From JAPXSY01 sp034003585 (GTDB lineage Bacteria > Verrucomicrobiota > Kiritimatiellia > RFP12 > UBA1067), in the NCBI GenBank assembly GCA_034003585.1, contig JAVEYH010000004.1:24336-88335 (forward strand): a stretch of 64,000 nucleotides of DNA. The letters run 5' to 3'. Both the position numbers and the translations under genes were made by a program. How positions within the stretch are numbered: the stretch's first letter is position 1; each line of letters starts with the position of its first letter. Shown here one piece after another: positions 8,294 to 18,021 of the stretch. Below the pieces are notes generated by a model. It made no database searches and was not told the DNA's origin. It was given only the letters and a program-made list of their open reading frames with translations.

Positions 8294-10504
8294 TCACTCC
8301 CATTGCACAACCGCGAGCAGATAGGTCTTTAGGCGCGGCACGGTCACCTCGAACCTCTGCCCCGTCCTCCGCCCCTGCGTCGGCGCGTGCGGTGTCGCCT
8401 CATCGGGCGTGAGGAACTCAACCGACTTCACCCGTTTCCCTGCCGGGATCTCGAGCGTGAGGCCGATGCCGTCCACCTGGGGATGTTCGCGCACGCTGTA
8501 GTTCACGAAATGCGCGAGCAGCCGGCCGGCCTCCGGCTGTCTGACACACGAGAGCGCCACATAGGGCGGGGCCTCCTCCACTGTGACGGGCATCGGCCGA
8601 CCCGCTGCCCAACGGACCGCCTCCAGCAACTCCTCCCGGTTCGCGGGGCTTTTCCAGTAGGAACTGGAGGGCTCGGCGCCCCCGGGTTTCTTGAGACCGG
8701 GACGGATCTGCGGCAGATACACCGCCCGCCCCTTGCCGTACCGGCTCCGGACCGGCACGCCCGCCCCTTCCCCGGTAAAACCCTCCAGTTCCCGGACCAG
8801 GCTGCTGTGGCGGTACCATTTGGAATCGACCGACCAGGGGCGCTGGCTGATCTTCACGCCGGGCGGATAGGGCAGGTCCGCATCGAACAGATCGCGCAGG
8901 GCCAGCCGGTGGCGGCGGCGGCGCCAGCCGTCGTAGAGCGACGTCGCTCCCGTGATCACCACCCCTCCCCCGGCCGCGACATACGCGCGGATCTCTTCGG
9001 CCTGCCCGTCGCTCAGGCACTCCTGGTCCGCGAGAACCAGCACCCCGACTTGGGCGAGAGCGCCGGCCGTCAGATGTCGGTCGAACCGAATGTCGAACGG
9101 GATCTTCCCCTCAATCAGCGCCTGTTCGAACAGCAGGGTGCCGTACCGGGTGTCCGCGGCGCCGTACGCCATGGTGGCAAAGGTTCGGAGCACCGCCACC
9201 GGCGCCACGGGCTCAGTCCGCAGATAATACTGCGAGTGGTCATGGAAGAACCGGACGTAGCGGCGCGTCTCCTCCTCCCAATATCGGGGCGAGAGCAGCG
9301 CGCCGACATACCCCAGGCAGTTCCGGTTGTAAGCCAGGGTTTCCGCCATCATGAGCCGGTCATGGCCCACCTGCGCAAAGGCGAGATTGCCCAGGGAGCG
9401 GCCGATCAGATACGACCGGATGCGGCTGGACATGGCGCCGTTGGGCTGCATGCCGGGTTCCGGCAGCCCCTCCGCCCAAACGGCCTCGGTCGGCGCGAGA
9501 ATCCGCGGCCAGTCCACGCCTTTGGTCCACGCCTGGTTCTCCCCCTTCTCCCCGTGCGGGTTGCTCTCCACCACCACCTCGGGGTTAAGGCGCTTGATCG
9601 TCTGCCGCATCTCCTCCAGATATTCGCCGACCGCCTGACAGCGGAAGTCCGTCCACTCCTGAAACAGCGGATCCCGCATCGGATGCGACGTCAGCTCGAC
9701 AGCGGGCGGCACGACATGGCGCACGTCACGGAATCCGAAACGGTCCTCCAACTGCTCCGGCGAGTATTTGTTCCGGAGGAACGCGCGGAAGTCCCGGATC
9801 GCCAGCGGATGATGGAAGTTCTCCGGCCTGCCGTAGTTCACCGAGTTGTCAAAATGAATCAGGTCCACCTTCGCTTCCAGCACGGCCTTTTTCAGCACGC
9901 GCCGGATATAGGCCCGGTATCCGGGATGCCCGATATAGGGAATCCTGCGGAAGGTCTGCGTTCCATGATACGTGACCGGCTTCCCGAGATAATCCGGCAC
10001 CAGCCACTCTGCGGCCCGGGGCTCTTCCAGCAGCAGCGATTCGTAACAGAGCGTGTTGCCGATGTACGCGCCGACGCGCAGGCCGTGCTTGCGGCAACAG
10101 GCCGCGAACGCGCGCGCGCGCTCCATGTACGGCCCCTCGCCTTTGAGGCCGTGGCCCTTGAAGTAGTGCGTGATCACCAGGGTGACGCCCGCCTCCTTGA
10201 GCCGCCGGACCGTGTCCTCGGACATGCGCTCCTCATACGCGTCGAGATAGTCGACCGCCAATTCGCCCCAGCGGCGCTGCGTGGGGGGCTCGCAATCCCA
10301 GCCGCCCGCCACAACCAGTGGCGTCGCATCCAGCCAGTTCGGCCGCTGTGCGGCGCGCGCGGATTCGGTCTCGCGCAGCGCGCGGCCGGACGTGTCCGTC
10401 CCGTGCGCCTGCGCCGCGCCCTGCGGCAGTCGCGCGCAGGAGGTCAGCAGCAGCGCGCACAGCGCGGGGACGCCACGGAAAACAAAGCCGGTTGCATCAC
10501 GCAT
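8294..10504 (-). CDS. Lipoprotein, glycoside-hydrolase-like TIM barrel with amidotransferase-like domain
   Basis: 736 residues from the ATG at 10504. The start is followed by a lipoprotein signal ending in LLLTSC (Cys23). The body resembles hypothetical glycosyl hydrolases of the GHL6/GH42-like group: an (alpha/beta)8-type segment with ITHYFKGHG, VDLIHFDNSVNYG and VVVESNPHGE, then a class I glutamine-amidotransferase-like segment around VLVLADQECLSDGQ and GGGVVITGAT, as in the trimerisation domain of GH42 enzymes. The C-terminus is probably a beta-sandwich. The likely role is cell-surface or periplasmic glycan hydrolysis, but the catalytic acids cannot be assigned from sequence alone. It is the last gene of the 22183-8294 minus-strand block, 16 bases after the preceding propeller gene. 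Confidence 0.65.
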   Translation of the reverse strand: MRDATGFVFRGVPALCALLLTSCARLPQGAAQAHGTDTSGRALRETESARAAQRPNWLDATPLVVAGGWDCEPPTQRRWGELAVDYLDAYEERMSEDTVRRLKEAGVTLVITHYFKGHGLKGEGPYMERARAFAACCRKHGLRVGAYIGNTLCYESLLLEEPRAAEWLVPDYLGKPVTYHGTQTFRRIPYIGHPGYRAYIRRVLKKAVLEAKVDLIHFDNSVNYGRPENFHHPLAIRDFRAFLRNKYSPEQLEDRFGFRDVRHVVPPAVELTSHPMRDPLFQEWTDFRCQAVGEYLEEMRQTIKRLNPEVVVESNPHGEKGENQAWTKGVDWPRILAPTEAVWAEGLPEPGMQPNGAMSSRIRSYLIGRSLGNLAFAQVGHDRLMMAETLAYNRNCLGYVGALLSPRYWEEETRRYVRFFHDHSQYYLRTEPVAPVAVLRTFATMAYGAADTRYGTLLFEQALIEGKIPFDIRFDRHLTAGALAQVGVLVLADQECLSDGQAEEIRAYVAAGGGVVITGATSLYDGWRRRRHRLALRDLFDADLPYPPGVKISQRPWSVDSKWYRHSSLVRELEGFTGEGAGVPVRSRYGKGRAVYLPQIRPGLKKPGGAEPSSSYWKSPANREELLEAVRWAAGRPMPVTVEEAPPYVALSCVRQPEAGRLLAHFVNYSVREHPQVDGIGLTLEIPAGKRVKSVEFLTPDEATPHAPTQGRRTGQRFEVTVPRLKTYLLAVVQWE

Positions 10505-10520
10505 CGCGTTGCTCCTTCTG

Positions 10521-11822
10521 TCAGGGTGTCGGGGGCATATACAGGAACAGATGCGACCGCCGCTCGCTCTCGCCCAGATAGAGCGTGCCGTCATCCCCCA
10601 CGGTCATGGCGTCAAACTGCTGTCCGCGCCAGTAATAGTGCGGGCTGCGGTCCGCGATCAGAAGCCCGAGGTCCGTAAATCCGCCTGTGACGGGGTCAAA
10701 GCAATAGAACTGGCACGGCCGGGAGGCGGAGCGTTCGCCCGCCATCAGATAGACCCGCCCGTCCCGTCCGACGGCCAGGCAGCGGATGCGGCGCGACGCG
10801 CGCGGCTTGCCGTGGTTGATCACCTGCAGGGTCGCGGGGTTTAGCGCAAAGAGGTAGCCGTCGGAACTCCCGCCGTAGATCAGGCCCGAGGGGGCTTGCG
10901 CGAACATCTCCGCCACCGCGTAATCTGTATAGAATTGCAGATGGTAATCGTCCCCCGGAATCCGTGCCTGGGCTTCCGCCATTTGCTTGCCCTTCGGGCA
11001 GTAATACCGGAGCCGGCCGCCGGTGGAGGAGAAAAAGACCCGCCCCGTGCCCGGATCGCAGATCAGCGCGCGCGGCAGGCTCCGCCAGTGCCGCTCGGGG
11101 CCGCGGAACACGATTTGGCTGTCGACTTCCCCCAGATCCCTCACGCGCCCCCGGCGGAGGTCATAGACGAAAAAATGGCCGTCGGGATAGGTCAGCCCGT
11201 ACACCTCCTCACCCGCCGCGTCCGAGGTCAGCGCATAAATCGCGTTGCGCGCGACCGGAATCCCCAGATCCTCCGTCTCGCACAGCATGTCGGGCAGTCT
11301 CACCCGGCCGTTGCTCTGCTGCGGGCGGTAGCGGTAGAGATGGCCGCCGGCATACCCGCTGTAGTGGCGCCGGATGTCCTGCCACAAAATCTTGTCCGCT
11401 TCGTTTCCCCTGCCGATGCCGCCCTCGGAGAGGGGAATCTCGCGGAACAGGTCGCGCCCGGTGCCGAGATAGAGGTTGCCCTCGCGATCCTCCGCGAGCG
11501 CGTGATGGACCCCCTCCTCCGCCGCGATCCGCCCCAGATGGCGCACCTTGTTGAGGGCGGGATCGAACAGGAAAAGATAGGCGGATTCCCCTGAGGTCGC
11601 CCCGTAAATCAACCCGTCGCGCGCAGTCAGCAGCGAGGTGATCGCGCTGCTGTTCGCCGGAATCTCATTGACCCCGGCGTACCCGAGTTCGCGCAGGTCG
11701 ATCCGCTGCCGGTGGCGGATGTTGACCTGCGCCCAATCCTGCGCCCTCCCCGAAAACGCGCAGACCGTCAGCGCCAGCCAGAGCGCGGAAAGCAACGCCG
11801 CCCGGTTTCGCTTCTCCCTCAT
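10521..11822 (-). CDS. Secreted beta-propeller-like protein, copy 1
   Basis: 433 residues. The start at 11822 is fixed by a strong purine-rich Shine-Dalgarno (GGAGGGGGGAGAG) and by the ATGA overlap with the stop of the preceding gene. A signal peptide ends near AFSGRA. The rest is a series of blade-like repeats, for example DGLIYGATSGESAYLFLFDP, EGNLYLGTGRDLF, SGLIYGGSSDGYLFALNP, DGRVYLMAGE and DGTLYLGES, typical of NHL/WD40-like propellers. No enzyme motif is recognised. It is coupled to a second propeller gene and an esterase gene, so a carbohydrate-binding or lyase role is possible but unproven. Confidence 0.65.
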   Translation of the reverse strand: MREKRNRAALLSALWLALTVCAFSGRAQDWAQVNIRHRQRIDLRELGYAGVNEIPANSSAITSLLTARDGLIYGATSGESAYLFLFDPALNKVRHLGRIAAEEGVHHALAEDREGNLYLGTGRDLFREIPLSEGGIGRGNEADKILWQDIRRHYSGYAGGHLYRYRPQQSNGRVRLPDMLCETEDLGIPVARNAIYALTSDAAGEEVYGLTYPDGHFFVYDLRRGRVRDLGEVDSQIVFRGPERHWRSLPRALICDPGTGRVFFSSTGGRLRYYCPKGKQMAEAQARIPGDDYHLQFYTDYAVAEMFAQAPSGLIYGGSSDGYLFALNPATLQVINHGKPRASRRIRCLAVGRDGRVYLMAGERSASRPCQFYCFDPVTGGFTDLGLLIADRSPHYYWRGQQFDAMTVGDDGTLYLGESERRSHLFLYMPPTP

Positions 11823-13123
11823 GACTCTCCCCCCTCCTGCGGGCGGAAAAGGATCAACTGCAGCGCGACCGGCACCTCGCCGACCTGCGCCGTGGCCTCT
11901 TTCGGATCGCGCACCTCGACCTCCCCGCACAGGTAGAGCGTGCCGTCCGGCCCGACCGATGCCGCCTCACAGCCGAACACCCGGCGGCCGTCGCGGGTTT
12001 GCAACATCCCCCGGTCGATCCGCTTCCCCTTGCGGAGATCGTATTCGATCAGGTGATGCCGCCGGGCGTTGCCGAAGGTTTCGACATAGCCGCCGAGCGT
12101 GTATTCGCGCGCCGAGGGGGCGAAGAAGATCCGTTGCCGTTCGCTGTCCAGGGCAAAGGCCAGTGTGGAGTACGGGGCATCGCGGCGGTCGAGAAACGCA
12201 CCGTGACACAGTTTGGCCAGCGGGGTGACCTCCCCCTCCCGGCCGGCGTGCGGATCGTAGCGGAACAGGATGGAGCCGCTGCCGCAGGTCACGCCGTATG
12301 CGACCTTACGGACCGGATCCCATTCGATGGCCCGCCAGTCATAGGTCCGGTCAAGCATCGGATTCCCGAGCTGGGCCGGGAAGGCGGTCGGATCATGGGG
12401 CAACCGGACCGCGAGATCAACCACTTGCTCGCTCTCCGCGTCGTACTTCCAGACGCGCCCGACCGGAAAACAGCCGTAGACGTTTCCGCGGTCATCGCAA
12501 AAAATATCGCGGCACACGTCCCAGTTGGCCACGCGCCCGAAATTCCTCGTGACCCGCGTTTTGAGATCGAACCGGTAGAAGTATCCGGTGAACCCCACGC
12601 CGAACAGGTACCCGCGTTTCGGATCAAGGGTCAGCGGGTAACAACCGATCCCCTGATCCACCAGACCCATTTTCTCCAGCCTGCCGCTGCGCGGATCGAA
12701 CTTCATCCAGTGGCCGCCCTCCCAACTGGTGTAGTCGATACTGCGCGGACCCGCGCCGTTGTTCATGGGCACGAAGTAGAGATTGCCCTCGTCATCCTCG
12801 ACCGGCCGGTGATGGATCTTGCTGGCCGTGCGGACCCCCTTGCCCCGTTCGCCCAAAAAGGCCGCCAGATCGAACAGCAGCGTGTTGCGCCGCTCCTCCG
12901 GCCGGTAGACATAGAAACTGGAGGTGATCCCCTCCGTGATCAGCCCGGTGTACACCGCGCCGTTGCGGGCGGCGTACAGGCCGTCCCACATGTAGTAGTC
13001 TTTGCCCGGATACGCGACCGCCTCCACCAGGCAGAGGTCCGATTCCCCGGCCGGCGCCGCGCACACCGCGGCGAGGAGAAACGCGAAGCCAAGCCGTTTC
13101 GTCATCCTGTTCACTCTCCGCAT
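11819..13123 (-). CDS. Secreted beta-propeller-like protein, copy 2
   Basis: 434 residues. The ATG at 13123 has GGAGG seven bases upstream; an alternative ATG lies at 13105. A signal peptide is seen (LGFAFLLAAVCAAPAG). Blade-like repeats include NGAVYTGLITEG, EGNLYFVPMNNGAG, RGNVYGCFPVG, RKVAYGVTCGSGSILFRYDP and DGTLYLCGEVEV. The layout parallels the next gene, but the two differ throughout, so this is an old duplication. The start overlaps the stop of the esterase gene by 13 bases, and its stop overlaps the next start by four, so the three genes are probably translated together. Function unknown. Confidence 0.65.
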   Translation of the reverse strand: MRRVNRMTKRLGFAFLLAAVCAAPAGESDLCLVEAVAYPGKDYYMWDGLYAARNGAVYTGLITEGITSSFYVYRPEERRNTLLFDLAAFLGERGKGVRTASKIHHRPVEDDEGNLYFVPMNNGAGPRSIDYTSWEGGHWMKFDPRSGRLEKMGLVDQGIGCYPLTLDPKRGYLFGVGFTGYFYRFDLKTRVTRNFGRVANWDVCRDIFCDDRGNVYGCFPVGRVWKYDAESEQVVDLAVRLPHDPTAFPAQLGNPMLDRTYDWRAIEWDPVRKVAYGVTCGSGSILFRYDPHAGREGEVTPLAKLCHGAFLDRRDAPYSTLAFALDSERQRIFFAPSAREYTLGGYVETFGNARRHHLIEYDLRKGKRIDRGMLQTRDGRRVFGCEAASVGPDGTLYLCGEVEVRDPKEATAQVGEVPVALQLILFRPQEGGES

Positions 13124-15138
13124 CTTTCCGCCTCCCGCAGCAAATCGCCTGTCGTGTACTTCCCCAGCGCACCGAAAACCACATCGGAAAAGCGGTGCCG
13201 CAGGCCTTTCGCAACCACCGTTTCCCAAGCCGGCGGCGCGTCGGTCAGCCGCACCGCACCGAACCGCGCGGGCTCTGCGACTGCGGCATGCAGCGCGGGG
13301 GTCACGGCCCAGGATGACGCGTGCAGCGCGACCGGCCCGTTCCCGCACGTCTCCCCCAGATAGCGCGCGGCGGCCAGCAGATCCTCCGTCCGGATGCCGA
13401 CCAGCGAACGCCCCAACAGATAGGCCATCATGGCCGGCCCCTCATCCCACGTGATGCCGGCCGACCAGACGCCGTACCGCTCGCCTTCCGTCTCGCCCAC
13501 GCCGGAGAGATCCAGTGCCAGCACCGCCCGTCCCTCCGCGCGCGCCAGCCTCGCCGCCTCCGCTGCCGCCTGCCCCTTGCCCTGCCCGTGGGCCAACAGT
13601 ACCGGTGTTCCGCGCGCCGGTCCCGAAGGCCGCAAGAACACGGCGGGCAGGGGGTAACGCGCATCGCGCCACAGCACCAGCCGGCTGATCCGGACCCCGT
13701 GCTCCGTTTCGCCGGTTTCGCGTTCGCAAACCCGCAAGGCGGGGATATCGGCGAGACGGCGCACGCCCGCCTTGCGCCGAACGGCCTCCGCCAGCGCGCT
13801 TCCGGTCAGACGGACCCGCGCGGCCGCGGCCTCCGCGGCCCGCGCGCGCATGAGATCGTAAACCGATTTCGCGCCGGGCAGCGTCAGCACCGCGCCCGTT
13901 TCCGTGACCTGCGCCTCCCGGACGCTCAGATGCGTATCCGGGCACATCGCGAACCGCGCGCCGGGAGAAAGCCACCGCACCATCCAACGCACCGCCGCCT
14001 CACGCAAAGGCGGCGCCCAGGTGTGCGGTCCCGCGTACTCTTCGAGCGTGATGCGCTCCGCCGCGCCGAGCGCGGCGTACACGGCGCAGACCTGTCCCAC
14101 CGTCTCGCGCGTCACGTGGATCGGGTTGAAATCCTGTTGCGCGGCGCAGACACAGGTGGGCCGGACCGCGCGCATCAGCAGCCAGCCCGCGTGTTCCAGA
14201 CCGAAGGCCATCTGGCCGTACAGGTTCTGCTCCGCATCCGGCGGACCGAAGCCGAGATTCGGCCCGTCCGGCGGACCGCGGCGCTCCAGCAGCGCCTGCA
14301 TGGACGTGATATAGCAACTGGGTGAAGCCGCCGTGATGCGCTCGTCCAGTGCCGCGAGAAAAGTCGTGAGGGTGCCGCCGCCGCTGTTGCCCATGCACCC
14401 CAGGCGCGTTTTGTCCACCTCCGGACGCGAGGCCAGATAATCCAGGGCGCGCATGCCGTCCCACACCATGAACCGCGCCGTACTCCATCCGAGCAGCGTC
14501 GCGGGAACATGGATATGATTGTGGCCCCGCCCGAGGTTGGCGACCGAACCCTGCAGCCGCTCGCCCTGCTCCAGCGGATCATAGACCAGCGCCGCCATGC
14601 CGTTGGCCGCGGCCAGCGCGGCCCCGTTCTGATATTTGACGGCGGCCTTGCCCTCCTTGCTGTGCCCGCAAGGCACCAGCACCCCGGGATAGGGCGGCGC
14701 GTGGCGCTCGGGCAGCGGCAGGAAGAGCAGCGCGGTCACATGCAACCCGGGCTGGCTTTCAAACACCACCTTTTCCACCCGGCACACCCCGGTCCGGATT
14801 TCGCCTGTCACGCGCGCGTTCAGCGGCGTGCGTCCGGGATAACCTCCGAGAGCCCCGGAACACGCCGCGCGCATTTGCTCCCGCCACGCCCCGAAGGTCC
14901 GGCGATCGCCGAGGGCCGCGTAGTTCTCTCGGCTTCGCCGCGCCGCCCGCGCCATGTCGTTGGACAGCGCGTAATATAGCGCCAGCCGGTGCGGTCCGCC
15001 CGCCTCCGTCTCACGGAGGACGGGCCTGCGCAACGCGTCGGCAATCGCGCTGCCAGCCGAAACGTCCGCCGCGACGATCAGGGGAAGCACGGCACCCAAC
15101 ACGCCCGCGACGCCCTTGCGGACCCGGCCGCGCATCAT
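13111..15138 (-). CDS. Secreted alpha/beta hydrolase, acetyl-xylan-esterase-like
   Basis: 675 residues from one of two adjacent ATGs (15138 or 15135); no good Shine-Dalgarno is visible. An N-terminal signal segment (VLGAVLPLIVAADVSAG) indicates export. The core has an alpha/beta-hydrolase look: PGVLVPCGHSKEG (oxyanion region), GCMGNSGGG (nucleophile elbow, Ser in GNSGG) and the later GPHTW His. A second hydrolase-like region in the C-terminal half (VLLAHGQGKG, LDLSGVGETEG) suggests an internally duplicated fold. The proposed role is removal of ester groups from a plant or algal polysaccharide; the substrate is inferred from neighbours only. First gene of the tightly coupled group continuing to 8294. 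Confidence 0.7.
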   Translation of the reverse strand: MMRGRVRKGVAGVLGAVLPLIVAADVSAGSAIADALRRPVLRETEAGGPHRLALYYALSNDMARAARRSRENYAALGDRRTFGAWREQMRAACSGALGGYPGRTPLNARVTGEIRTGVCRVEKVVFESQPGLHVTALLFLPLPERHAPPYPGVLVPCGHSKEGKAAVKYQNGAALAAANGMAALVYDPLEQGERLQGSVANLGRGHNHIHVPATLLGWSTARFMVWDGMRALDYLASRPEVDKTRLGCMGNSGGGTLTTFLAALDERITAASPSCYITSMQALLERRGPPDGPNLGFGPPDAEQNLYGQMAFGLEHAGWLLMRAVRPTCVCAAQQDFNPIHVTRETVGQVCAVYAALGAAERITLEEYAGPHTWAPPLREAAVRWMVRWLSPGARFAMCPDTHLSVREAQVTETGAVLTLPGAKSVYDLMRARAAEAAAARVRLTGSALAEAVRRKAGVRRLADIPALRVCERETGETEHGVRISRLVLWRDARYPLPAVFLRPSGPARGTPVLLAHGQGKGQAAAEAARLARAEGRAVLALDLSGVGETEGERYGVWSAGITWDEGPAMMAYLLGRSLVGIRTEDLLAAARYLGETCGNGPVALHASSWAVTPALHAAVAEPARFGAVRLTDAPPAWETVVAKGLRHRFSDVVFGALGKYTTGDLLREAERCGE

Positions 15139-15302
15139 TGGAAGGATTCTTTCATGACACACTCTTCCCCGTCGTGCCCTTTGTGGCCTTCGTGTGAGAA
15201 ACAACTTGTTTTTTATTGCTGTTGTGGGTTGGTAAGGCACCAACCTCATCGGGGTGCCCGCGGCGGGCTCGGGAAAAACCGCCCTGCCCGAGTCTCCCCG
15301 AA

Positions 15303-17963
15303 TCAGTTGAGCGAGATCACCGTGCCCGGCGGGATGACGGCCAGATACCCCTGCCCGTCCAACCGGAACCGCTTGCCGCCGTACTGGATCGCGGCAAGTT
15401 GCTCCGGCGTCAGGCCGGCCGCGTCCGTGCCGAAACGCAGCGTTTGCGCACCAAGCGTACCGGTCAGCGTCAGCGTGCCGGTCCAGGTCTTGTCGTTGCT
15501 GTCGGCAAAGCTGACCGCCGCGCTGCCGTCGCCCAGCGCGATCACGCTGTCAGCCAGCAGTTCGAGCGCCGCGAAGGCGTTGGTGTTCCCGCCCGCATCC
15601 AACACCGCCCCGCGCAGCACCAGCTCGTTCTTGCCGTCCGTGTAAAGGTTGTCCGCGCCCAGCCGCAACCCGCCGCCGATCACCGACACGCTGCCGCGGT
15701 AAGTCTGCGGCCCGGTGAGCTCCAGAACCCCGTCGCCGCTCTTCACCAGACTGCCGCCGATGCTGTCACTGCTGATCGTGCCGGTCAGCCGGGCGTCCAC
15801 CGCCGCGGACCCGTTCCGCACGCGGAACTCGCGCGGATAGAGATACAGGTCCAGATCGTTCTCGAAGATCAGCGTGGCGTCGGCATACGGCGAACTCAGC
15901 ACAAAGGGTTTCCCGTCCGGGACGAAATAGGAGAGGCCCCACGTCAGTTTGGCGCCCGCCCCGCCCAGATTCACGGTCCGGTCTTGGCCGTACGCGCTGA
16001 ACCCGCCGCCACCGAAGAAATTGACGCTGTCGCTCGAATTGTTGCTGACCAGGCGCGAGTAGTCGCCCGGCGTTTCGCCGTTCACGTCCGCGCCCAACTC
16101 CAGCACCGCCTCGCCCGCGATGTAATGGCGGCCCGATGTCCAGGTGTAGTTCCCCATCGCGCGGATCGTGCCGCCGACCATGTACAGGGTGGAGGCGATC
16201 GGATTCACCATCTCGATCAGCCCGCTGCCCCCCAGCGTGAAGACTTTGGACCCCGTCACCGCCCAGGTGAATTTTTCCGTGCCGTAATGAAAGAGGTAAC
16301 TCGAAGCCTGACTTCCGTGCGTGCCGTTCGTGATGGTGACCGGGTGTGCGCCGTATGCCAGAATGCCTCTTCCGACAGCGGTATTGTCGGTCTGGATCAG
16401 CTTTCCGCCCAGGTCCAGCGTGACCGGGTTGTCCGTCGCGTTCAGCGTCAGGGTCGAAAAACTGAGATTGGCCGTACGCGTGAGGTCGCCGTCCAGGATC
16501 AGGTGGTCGCCGTTATAACTGGACGCGTTCGCTTCCGTGAGCGCCACGGCGTTGGTGTTCCGCACGATGCGGTTTTCCGCATCCTGGGCCGGGAACCCGA
16601 CATGCCCCGTCGCGTCCCGGATCATCAGGTAGGCGTCCCCGCCGTCACGGGAGAGGAGAACCCCGTTGACATTCCGGACGGCGCCCGCATCCGGGAGCAG
16701 GGCGTTCGTGGTGCGCAACGCGGCGTTTCCCGCCAACTCAAAGAAGACATGGGCGGTCGAACCCGTCACCACCAGCCCGTCCAGGATCACCTCCGTGCCG
16801 TCCCCTCCGTTGCCGTCGATCCGCAGCCGGTTCGCCCCGAATAGGATTGAGGAGCAGATTCCGAACTGTTGGACTGTCGTGTTCCCGGAGCCCGACTTGC
16901 CGAGGATTTCCAGCGCGCCGTTATCAAGGTTCAGCGTCCGCCCCGCCGCAAACAGGCGGTTGCTGCCCGCGCCTTCGCTGTCGCGGGAGAAATCCGCGAT
17001 CAGGGTCCCGCCCTTGACACGGATGTCCGGATTCACCCCGGCCGGCTGGCCGGGGAAGGTGTTGTGGCCGGTCAGCCGCCAGATGCCCGAGCCCTCTTTT
17101 TCAAAACGCGTCACATCGTCGGCCAGATCCCCGTCAATGCGCCCCTCGCCCTCCGAGATGCCGCCGAACCAGTATTTGCCGTTGCTGCCCCCATCACTCG
17201 ACGAAACCGCGCCGGTGAGGCGCAGCCCGCCGCACGCGCTGTCGTTCCGCAGGATCGGGCTGGCGTCGCGCCGGGTAAGATAGGTCCGGTCCGAAACCGC
17301 GTCCCGCGTGCCGATATAGCTGTAATACTCCTGATAGCGCCCGCCGAATTGGGTTCCGGTCCCGAAGGCGCACGGTTCGCCGCCGTCAGCCAGGGAGGTG
17401 AAGAACATCCGCCAGTAACTGCCGCTCGCGTAGACAATCCCCGTGAAGGCGTTGTCCGGATGGCTCAGCCGGACCGTCGGTTTGCCGTAGACCGTCGAGA
17501 GGTACAGGTTGACGTCGCCCGTCATCCGCGCGTCCACCGCCATTTGGCCGAACCCCGAAAGGTAGCGCGTCCCCGTGCCGGCGAAGGCGAGGGTCAGCCC
17601 GCGGGCGAAGGTCACCCAACTGGCCGCGTTCTGCGGGCCGATGATGAACGAGCCGTTGAGCGTGACCGTGGCGCTACCCTCCACCCTCACCTGGTGTGTC
17701 ACGCCGGCGGCGGTCCCGAAGTTCAGGTCGGCGTTTGCGGTGTAGTCCTCCGTAAACGTCAGGGTCACGCTCTCCGTGATCCCGCTGAAATCATCATCGA
17801 TCACCCCGCCGTCCCAGTTGGCGGAATTATTGATGTCCGTGCCCGCGGTTCCGCCCGGCACGCCCGCACCCTTCCATCCGGCCCATGCCGATGCCTGCGC
17901 CAACAGCAGCAGCAGCGAAAAACAACACACACGCATTCTTTTCATTCTGTTTTCCCGTCTCAT
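15303..17963 (-). CDS. Autotransporter-associated beta-strand repeat protein
   Basis: 886 residues. AAGGAGGT five bases before the ATG at 17963 decides the start over an earlier in-frame ATG at 17990. A signal peptide (CCFSLLLLLAQASAWA) is followed by Gly/Asn/Thr-rich repeats such as LVKSGDGVLELTGPQTYRGS, the hallmark of autotransporter-associated beta-strand repeats. The C-terminus ends in YGGKRFRLDGQGYLAVI and shows neither an autotransporter barrel nor a PEP-CTERM tail. It is probably a long secreted beta-helical surface protein. It lies between the beta-helix lipoprotein (58 bases upstream) and the esterase (164 bases downstream). Confidence 0.75.
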   Translation of the reverse strand: MRRENRMKRMRVCCFSLLLLLAQASAWAGWKGAGVPGGTAGTDINNSANWDGGVIDDDFSGITESVTLTFTEDYTANADLNFGTAAGVTHQVRVEGSATVTLNGSFIIGPQNAASWVTFARGLTLAFAGTGTRYLSGFGQMAVDARMTGDVNLYLSTVYGKPTVRLSHPDNAFTGIVYASGSYWRMFFTSLADGGEPCAFGTGTQFGGRYQEYYSYIGTRDAVSDRTYLTRRDASPILRNDSACGGLRLTGAVSSSDGGSNGKYWFGGISEGEGRIDGDLADDVTRFEKEGSGIWRLTGHNTFPGQPAGVNPDIRVKGGTLIADFSRDSEGAGSNRLFAAGRTLNLDNGALEILGKSGSGNTTVQQFGICSSILFGANRLRIDGNGGDGTEVILDGLVVTGSTAHVFFELAGNAALRTTNALLPDAGAVRNVNGVLLSRDGGDAYLMIRDATGHVGFPAQDAENRIVRNTNAVALTEANASSYNGDHLILDGDLTRTANLSFSTLTLNATDNPVTLDLGGKLIQTDNTAVGRGILAYGAHPVTITNGTHGSQASSYLFHYGTEKFTWAVTGSKVFTLGGSGLIEMVNPIASTLYMVGGTIRAMGNYTWTSGRHYIAGEAVLELGADVNGETPGDYSRLVSNNSSDSVNFFGGGGFSAYGQDRTVNLGGAGAKLTWGLSYFVPDGKPFVLSSPYADATLIFENDLDLYLYPREFRVRNGSAAVDARLTGTISSDSIGGSLVKSGDGVLELTGPQTYRGSVSVIGGGLRLGADNLYTDGKNELVLRGAVLDAGGNTNAFAALELLADSVIALGDGSAAVSFADSNDKTWTGTLTLTGTLGAQTLRFGTDAAGLTPEQLAAIQYGGKRFRLDGQGYLAVIPPGTVISLN

Positions 17964-18021
17964 GCCGACCTCCTTTTTATCATTTCCCACCCCTCTGCGA
18001 TCACGCCCCGCACAAACTCTT

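Noticed and set aside
15267..15294. Hairpin CTCGGG/CCCGAG after the autotransporter-repeat gene as terminator
   Set aside because: The stem is only six base pairs with a 16-base loop, and no T-run follows on the transcribed strand.
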